Assembly (NCBI GenBank): GCA_002732015.1
Contig: PCCU01000059.1
Coordinates: 1-11,270 of the forward strand
Direction: 5' to 3'
Source: Candidatus Pelagibacterales bacterium
Lineage (GTDB): Bacteria; Pseudomonadota; Alphaproteobacteria; TMED109
Length of the DNA stretch: 11,270 nt
Shown here: positions 7,312 to 11,270 of the stretch, in pieces
Position numbering within the stretch: the first letter of the stretch is position 1
How the letters are laid out: each line of letters begins with the position of its first letter
Translations under genes and position numbers: made by a program
The notes under the pieces: model-generated
What the model saw: the letters and a program-made list of their open reading frames with translations, nothing else
The model's database searches: none
Told to the model about the DNA's origin: nothing

Positions 7312-7995
7312 ATGGAATATAACAAAGTTTTTAAAATTGCTGCATTTGACTTAGATGGAACTCTCTTAGATAGTGCTGATGACTTGATTTACTCCCTTAA
7401 TCTTCTTTTAAAAGAAAAAAATCAATCTCCTATGAAAAAAAGTAATATTTATAGATTAGTAGGAAATGGGGCATTAGCAATGATTAGGGAAGCTTATAAG
7501 TTGAATAGCAATAATGAAAAAGATATTGACTGGAAAAAGTTGCAAGAAAGATTTTTAGAAATATATAAAACTCAATTCCTTAATAAATCTACTTTATATC
7601 CTCATACAAAAGATACTCTAAAGAGTTTGAGGGAAAATAATATTAAGATGATTGTTGTTTCTAATAAGCCAAGCTATTTTGTAAATAAAATTTTAGAGCA
7701 CTATAAGATTTCTAAATACTTTGATGCTGTAAGTGGAGGAGATACTTTTAGGTATAGAAAACCAGACCCAAAGCATTTATTTTCTACTATAAAACAAACT
7801 GGTATAAAAAAATATAGTTGTTGTTTCATTGGAGATAGTATAAATGACGCACTTTGTGCAAAAAAAGCGAATGTAAGGTTGATACTTTTAAAACACGGGT
7901 ATAGTCTTCACAACTTAGATAAATTTAATGCTGACTACGTACTGTCTAATCTAAAAAACTTGGCTTCTAAAATCTGCAAACTACTTTATGAATAA
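7312..7995 (+). CDS. gph: HAD phosphatase, phosphoglycolate phosphatase-like
   Basis: A 227-residue HAD hydrolase with all four motifs. Motif I is AFDLDGTLLDS (11-21) with nucleophile D13 and acid D15. Motif II is VVSNKP (115-120) with S117. The motif III lysine lies in YRKPDPKH (148-155), and motif IV is GDSINDA (174-180). The helical cap between about 20 and 95, with VGNGA (50-54), is the Gph type. Phosphoglycolate phosphatases remove phosphate from 2-phosphoglycolate, but close relatives act on sugar phosphates, so in this cluster a role in making a sugar precursor is possible. The gene follows the SDR gene by 66 bases in the same direction and may be read through from it. No sigma-54-like element precedes it. 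Its stop overlaps the convergent rfbH stop by 10 bases. Confidence 0.78.
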   Translation: MEYNKVFKIAAFDLDGTLLDSADDLIYSLNLLLKEKNQSPMKKSNIYRLVGNGALAMIREAYKLNSNNEKDIDWKKLQERFLEIYKTQFLNKSTLYPHTKDTLKSLRENNIKMIVVSNKPSYFVNKILEHYKISKYFDAVSGGDTFRYRKPDPKHLFSTIKQTGIKKYSCCFIGDSINDALCAKKANVRLILLKHGYSLHNLDKFNADYVLSNLKNLASKICKLLYE

Positions 7996-9341
7996 AGTTC
8001 ACAATATTTTTCTAAGGTTTTGTATGTATGTAATAAGTGTTTTTTTCTGAGTCCAGGATAAATTCCTATCCAAAAACTATTTTTCATAATTCTATTACTA
8101 ATATTTAGGTCTCCTACTACTCTATATTCCTGCTTCAACATATATGGTTGCTTAATAATATTACCTCCAAATAGCAATCTAGTTGATATACCATTTTCTT
8201 CTAAATAGTTAACTAGATGATGCCTATTTATTTTACTATTACTTTTTATAGTTAAAGGAAAGCCAAACCATGATGGTTTACTATTAGCTGTTGCTTTAGG
8301 TAAAATAAAATGTTTTTTTAATTTAAATAGAAGGTTATTTAGATAGAGAAAATTTTTCCTTCTTTTATCAATAAATTCTTCTAGCCTTGAAAACTGAGCT
8401 AATCCTATAGCTGCCTGAATATCTGTAATTTTTAAATTATATCCTAAATTAGAGTAAGTATATTTATGATCATAACCATGAGGAAGTTGTCCTAGTTTCC
8501 AATTAAATCTTTTTTTACAAGTATTATCACAACCGGTTTCACACCAACAATCTCTCCCCCAATCCCTTATTGACTCAATTATTTTTTTTAATTTGGATGA
8601 TTTGCAAAAAATGCCTCCACCTTCTCCCATTGTAATATGATGAGCAGGATAAAATGAAAGTGTCGCTATATCGCCAAAAGTTCCTACATTTTTTCCATTA
8701 TATTCTGCACCTAAAGCATCACAGCAATCTTCGATTAAATATAAATTATATTTTTCAGCAAACTTTTTAATTTTATTTAGATTAAAAGGGTTACCTAAAG
8801 TATGTGCTATAAAAATAGCTTTTGTTTTTTTTGTAAGTGCTTTCTCTAAAAGGGTTTCATTTATATTATAATTGCTAATTTTTGCGTCTAAAAAAACAGG
8901 AATTAGACCATTTTGTATTATTGGATTTATTGTGGTTGGAAATCCCATAGCACAGGTAATTATTTCATCACCTTTATGTAATTTTTTATTACCTAATTGA
9001 TTACTACATAAAGCTGAAATAGCTAATAGGTTTGCAGAAGACCCTGAGTTGCAAGTAAGAAAGTATTTTATTCCTAAAAAAGTCGCCATTTTTTTTTCAA
9101 ATGCTTTATTAAATCTTCCTTCTGTAAACCATCCATCTAAACAAGCATCTACAGCATTTAAAATCTCTTCTTTGCCAATAACTTTTCCTGATACAGGTAC
9201 TTTTTTATAATTTATCTTATTTTTATTTTTTACATCTAAGTAATCTGATACTGCTTCAAAAACTCTTCTTCTTTCCCCTGCAGTAGTTTCTTCTTTGATT
9301 TCCTCTTTTTCATTTGTATATTTTATAATATCTCTAAGCAT
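7986..9341 (-). CDS. rfbH: CDP-4-keto-6-deoxyglucose 3-dehydrase (E1)
   Basis: A 451-residue protein of the DegT-fold E1 dehydrase family. The decisive feature is SFYPAHHITMGEGG (229-242), where His234 replaces the Schiff-base lysine of aminotransferases. The cofactor is therefore PMP, and the enzyme removes the C3 hydroxyl rather than transaminating. The [2Fe-2S] ligands are visible as four cysteines in DCWCETGCDNTC (C265, C267, C271, C275). HKYTYSNLGYNLKITDIQAA (292-311) is the near-invariant family block. It converts CDP-4-keto-6-deoxy-D-glucose to the glucoseen intermediate that an E3 reductase (DdhD/RfbI/AscD) completes to the 3,6-dideoxy sugar. No E3 gene is in the window. The gene overlaps rfbG by 8 bases, so it is third in the rfbFGH operon, without a clear Shine-Dalgarno sequence of its own. 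Length is normal. Confidence 0.95.
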   Translation of the reverse strand: MLRDIIKYTNEKEEIKEETTAGERRRVFEAVSDYLDVKNKNKINYKKVPVSGKVIGKEEILNAVDACLDGWFTEGRFNKAFEKKMATFLGIKYFLTCNSGSSANLLAISALCSNQLGNKKLHKGDEIITCAMGFPTTINPIIQNGLIPVFLDAKISNYNINETLLEKALTKKTKAIFIAHTLGNPFNLNKIKKFAEKYNLYLIEDCCDALGAEYNGKNVGTFGDIATLSFYPAHHITMGEGGGIFCKSSKLKKIIESIRDWGRDCWCETGCDNTCKKRFNWKLGQLPHGYDHKYTYSNLGYNLKITDIQAAIGLAQFSRLEEFIDKRRKNFLYLNNLLFKLKKHFILPKATANSKPSWFGFPLTIKSNSKINRHHLVNYLEENGISTRLLFGGNIIKQPYMLKQEYRVVGDLNISNRIMKNSFWIGIYPGLRKKHLLHTYKTLEKYCELYS

Positions 9342-10404
9342 AGATTCTATCTTTTTTATTAATTAATTTAAAATAATCTTTAGTAAGTTCTTTAGTTACA
9401 TGATAAGGACTCTCATTTTTTAGTACTCTCTTATACCAATTAGCGGTTTGTAAAATTAATTCATCAAATTTTACCATTGAAGACCAGGAAAGAATATTTC
9501 TGGCTTTAGTTGCGTCTAAATTTAAATATTTTTTTTCTGAATATTTATTATTATTTTCTATCTTAATATTTTTTGCATCAAAAGTTTTCAAAAATAGTTT
9601 AGTTACTTCTAAAACAGTTTTATTTTCATTATCTAATGACCCTATATTAAAAGAGTCAAAGCTTTTTTTACTGTTTACAGCATCCAAACCTACAAGCAGA
9701 TAGCCTAATATTGTATCTAATACATAACTCCATGGTCTGGTATGATTTGGGTTTCTTAAAATTGGTGTAGTTTGGTTTATAAGTGATTTAACTAAATCAG
9801 GAACAATTCTATTTTTAGACCAATCTCCTCCTCCTATAACGTTACCTCCCCTAACAGTTCTAACTCTCATATTTTTTCTTATACCAAAGTAAGAACTACT
9901 TATGAGCTCGCAAATAACCTTGGATATACTGTATGGACAGTTGCCATTTAATACTGATGTTTCTGAAAACTTTTTTATTTCATTATTGCAATTATCATAT
10001 ACTTTATCTGAAGTAATTATAATTAATGGAACTGAAGAAAACTTTTTGTACATGATATCTAGAAGATTTAAAGTGCCATTTATATTAGTAGTAAATGTAT
10101 CAAAAGGGTTTTCGTAACTATCTATAACTAAAGGCTGCGCAGCTAGATGAAAAACAAAATCAGGATTAGCCTCTAGCATAGCATTTTCTAAATTTTTATA
10201 ATCTCTAATATCTCCCCAATATTGTTTAATACTGTTTATAGTATTATAATCGAAAATAGATTTTTCCCACTTTATCTTATCAGAATATCCTATGACATCT
10301 GCACCCAGCTCTTTTAAAAAAACAGTTAGCCAAGCCCCTTTAAACCCAGAATTTCCAGTAATAAAGACCTTTTTATTCTTATATAATTTAAGCTTGTTTA
10401 ACAT
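9334..10404 (-). CDS. rfbG: CDP-glucose 4,6-dehydratase
   Basis: A 356-residue extended SDR, typical length for RfbG/DdhB. Motifs are the dinucleotide-binding TGNSGFKGAWL (16-26), FHLAAQPLV (85-93), the catalytic TSDKVY (131-136), and YSISK with Y158 and K162. GGNVIGGGDW (187-196) is characteristic of CDP-glucose 4,6-dehydratases. It converts CDP-glucose to CDP-4-keto-6-deoxy-D-glucose with tightly bound NAD. The gene overlaps rfbF by 17 bases and rfbH by 8 bases, so the three are translationally coupled. An AGGA lies 3 bases before the ATG, a rather short spacing. Start is also supported by the family's usual N-terminus a few residues before the Rossmann strand. Confidence 0.95.
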   Translation of the reverse strand: MLNKLKLYKNKKVFITGNSGFKGAWLTVFLKELGADVIGYSDKIKWEKSIFDYNTINSIKQYWGDIRDYKNLENAMLEANPDFVFHLAAQPLVIDSYENPFDTFTTNINGTLNLLDIMYKKFSSVPLIIITSDKVYDNCNNEIKKFSETSVLNGNCPYSISKVICELISSSYFGIRKNMRVRTVRGGNVIGGGDWSKNRIVPDLVKSLINQTTPILRNPNHTRPWSYVLDTILGYLLVGLDAVNSKKSFDSFNIGSLDNENKTVLEVTKLFLKTFDAKNIKIENNNKYSEKKYLNLDATKARNILSWSSMVKFDELILQTANWYKRVLKNESPYHVTKELTKDYFKLINKKDRIYA

Positions 10405-11206
10405 TTTTCCTAAAATGATAAATATTTTTAAACTCTGAGTTATTTTTTTTCCAAGGAGCTGTTCCTTTATCCCATAATTTATTAAGTATTAACTTTTCTC
10501 TCAAAGTGTCCATAGGTTGCCAAAATCCATTATGTTTAAATGATAATAATTCTTTTTCTTTTGCTAATCTTGGCAAAGGACCTTTTTCCCAAGCTTCAGA
10601 AGATTCTTTAATATAACTTAAAACTTTTTTTTCTAAAACAAAAAAACCTCCATTTATCCAACCACTTTCACTTTTAGGTTTTTCTATAAAGCTTTTTACA
10701 AAATTATTTTCTATATCTATTGCCCCAAATCTAGCTAATGGTCTTACGGCTGTAACAGTTGCCAGCTTTTTATGTTTTTTATGAAAGTTTAATAATTTTA
10801 AAATATTTACATTACTTAATCCATCTCCGTAAGTAAGCATAAAAGGTTCATCTTTTTCTAAAAACTTTCCAATTTTTTTAACTCTTCCTGCAGTTTGAGT
10901 ATTTAAACCAGTTTGAGCTAATGTTAATTTCCATTCTTTTTTGTTCTTATTTATGGTTTCTATTTTTCCATCAGAAGAAATTATACTTGTACCATTTTTT
11001 AAGTTATAGTCTTTAAAATAAGAAATGATATCACTTCCTTTATAACCCAAACATATTATAAAATCGTTAAAACCAAAAGCCATATACCAATTCATAATAT
11101 GCTCGATAATAGGAATGCCTCCTATTTCTACCATTGGTTTAGGTCTAATAGAGGTTTCTTCAGCTAATCTTGACCCAAGCCCTCCTGCTAAAATTACTAC
11201 TTTCAT
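10388..11206 (-). CDS. rfbF: Glucose-1-phosphate cytidylyltransferase
   Basis: A 272-residue nucleotidyltransferase, slightly longer than the ~257 usual for RfbF/DdhA. It begins MKVVILAGGLGSRLAEET with the signature GGxGxRL loop. It continues with RPKPMVEIGG (21-30), the metal-binding TYGDGLSNV (125-133), and IEKPKSESGWINGGFF (174-189), which is diagnostic for the CDP-glucose enzymes. FWQPMDTLREK (228-238) matches the family end. It makes CDP-glucose from CTP and glucose 1-phosphate, the first committed step of CDP-dideoxyhexose synthesis. Start: an in-frame TTG at 11233 would add nine residues but lies inside the -12 promoter element. The ATG at 11206 gives the canonical N-terminus and has AAGG 8 bases upstream. 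It is the first gene of rfbFGH. Confidence 0.95.
   Translation of the reverse strand: MKVVILAGGLGSRLAEETSIRPKPMVEIGGIPIIEHIMNWYMAFGFNDFIICLGYKGSDIISYFKDYNLKNGTSIISSDGKIETINKNKKEWKLTLAQTGLNTQTAGRVKKIGKFLEKDEPFMLTYGDGLSNVNILKLLNFHKKHKKLATVTAVRPLARFGAIDIENNFVKSFIEKPKSESGWINGGFFVLEKKVLSYIKESSEAWEKGPLPRLAKEKELLSFKHNGFWQPMDTLREKLILNKLWDKGTAPWKKNNSEFKNIYHFRKNVKQA
10408..10411 (-). promoter_or_regulatory. Ribosome binding site of rfbG
   Basis: Minus-strand AGGA lies inside the end of rfbF, 3 bases before the rfbG ATG. This fits translational coupling through the 17-base overlap. Confidence 0.55.
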
Positions 11207-11211
11207 ATAAA

Positions 11212-11229
11212 AAACCTTTATTAAGGTTT
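11212..11229. repeat. 7-bp inverted repeat across the rfbF transcription start
   Basis: AAACCTT-TATT-AAGGTTT is a perfect 7-bp inverted repeat with a 4-base centre. Relative to the predicted rfbF start (about 11218) it runs from -11 to +7, so it could be an operator. As RNA it would matter only if transcription began further upstream, where it would bury the AAGG ribosome site. Confidence 0.4.
11215..11218 (-). promoter_or_regulatory. Ribosome binding site of rfbF
   Basis: Minus-strand AAGG lies 8 bases before the ATG at 11206, at the very 5' end of the predicted 12-base leader. It supports the ATG over the upstream TTG. Confidence 0.55.
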
Positions 11230-11244
11230 GCAAGAAACATGCCG
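11229..11244 (-). promoter_or_regulatory. Sigma-54-type -24/-12 promoter of rfbFGH
   Basis: Minus-strand CGGCATGTTTCTTGCA has GG at 11243-11242 and GC at 11231-11230, exactly 10 bases apart, with a perfect TTGCA -12 half; only the first -24 base deviates (C for T). The predicted start near 11218 leaves a 12-base leader. It is the only promoter-like element seen before this operon; the remaining bases to the right edge (11245-11270) show nothing recognisable. Confidence 0.65.
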
Positions 11245-11270
11245 ATGATTAAGACAATAAGTTTACTTTA

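Noticed and set aside
7986..9341. rfbH as an ordinary DegT sugar aminotransferase
   Set aside because: The Schiff-base lysine is replaced by His234 and four iron-sulfur cysteines are present, both diagnostic of the E1 dehydrase.
11207..11233. Upstream TTG start adding nine residues to RfbF
   Set aside because: The TTG lies inside the -12 element, and the family N-terminus MKVVILAGG begins at the ATG.
1..11270. CRISPR arrays, tRNA/rRNA genes, insertion sequences, attachment sites, JUMPstart/ops elements
   Set aside because: No regularly spaced repeats, transposase motifs, terminal inverted repeats, tRNA-like cloverleaf or ops-like GGCGGTAG sequence were seen when reading both strands.

Overview
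The window is very AT-rich (well under one third G+C by eye), densely packed, and uses the standard bacterial code. It is a surface-glycan (O-antigen, capsule or protein-glycosylation) gene cluster from a Gram-negative-type bacterium. The evidence is a complete CDP-glucose to CDP-dideoxysugar module (rfbF, rfbG, rfbH), several nucleotide-sugar modifying enzymes and two glycosyltransferases of different families. The taxon cannot be fixed from the sequence. The gene content resembles hypervariable glycan islands of low-GC marine bacteria. The promoter type seen here needs an RpoN-bearing lineage, which would exclude groups reported to lack sigma-54, such as SAR11 and Prochlorococcus.

The layout is five transcription units in alternating orientation. 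(1) Minus strand, 2082 to the left edge: a GNAT-like/DegT aminotransferase fusion followed by a sugar formyltransferase that runs off the window. (2) Plus strand, 2242-3300: a GT2 glycosyltransferase. (3) Minus strand, 6123-3340: a thiamine-diphosphate enzyme of the acetolactate-synthase family followed by a GT10 (fucosyltransferase-like) enzyme. (4) Plus strand, 6211-7995: an NAD-dependent SDR epimerase/reductase and a phosphoglycolate-phosphatase-like HAD enzyme. (5) Minus strand, 11206-7986: rfbF-rfbG-rfbH, with overlapping genes. Units 1/2 and 3/4 start back to back, units 2/3 and 4/5 converge, and rfbH and the HAD gene overlap tail to tail by 10 bases.

Proposed pathway (inference from families): RfbF makes CDP-glucose, RfbG makes CDP-4-keto-6-deoxyglucose, and RfbH removes the 3-OH. 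The TDP enzyme and the SDR could then act like YerE/YerF of Yersinia pseudotuberculosis, adding a two-carbon branch to the 4-keto-3,6-dideoxy sugar and reducing it. Unit 1 would make an amino sugar that is N-formylated and possibly N-acylated. The GT2 and GT10 enzymes would transfer the products. The E3-type reductase partner of RfbH is not in the window.

The main regulatory observation is that each of the five units is preceded, in the correct orientation, by a sigma-54-type -24/-12 element with exact GG-N10-GC spacing. The predicted transcription starts lie only 0 to 17 bases before the start codons. Four of the five lead genes lack a Shine-Dalgarno sequence, while three of the downstream genes carry AGGA. 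This suggests a coordinately RpoN-controlled glycan locus with leaderless or nearly leaderless mRNAs. No stretch longer than 300 bases lacks a gene; the longest gap, 2083-2241, holds two divergent promoters.
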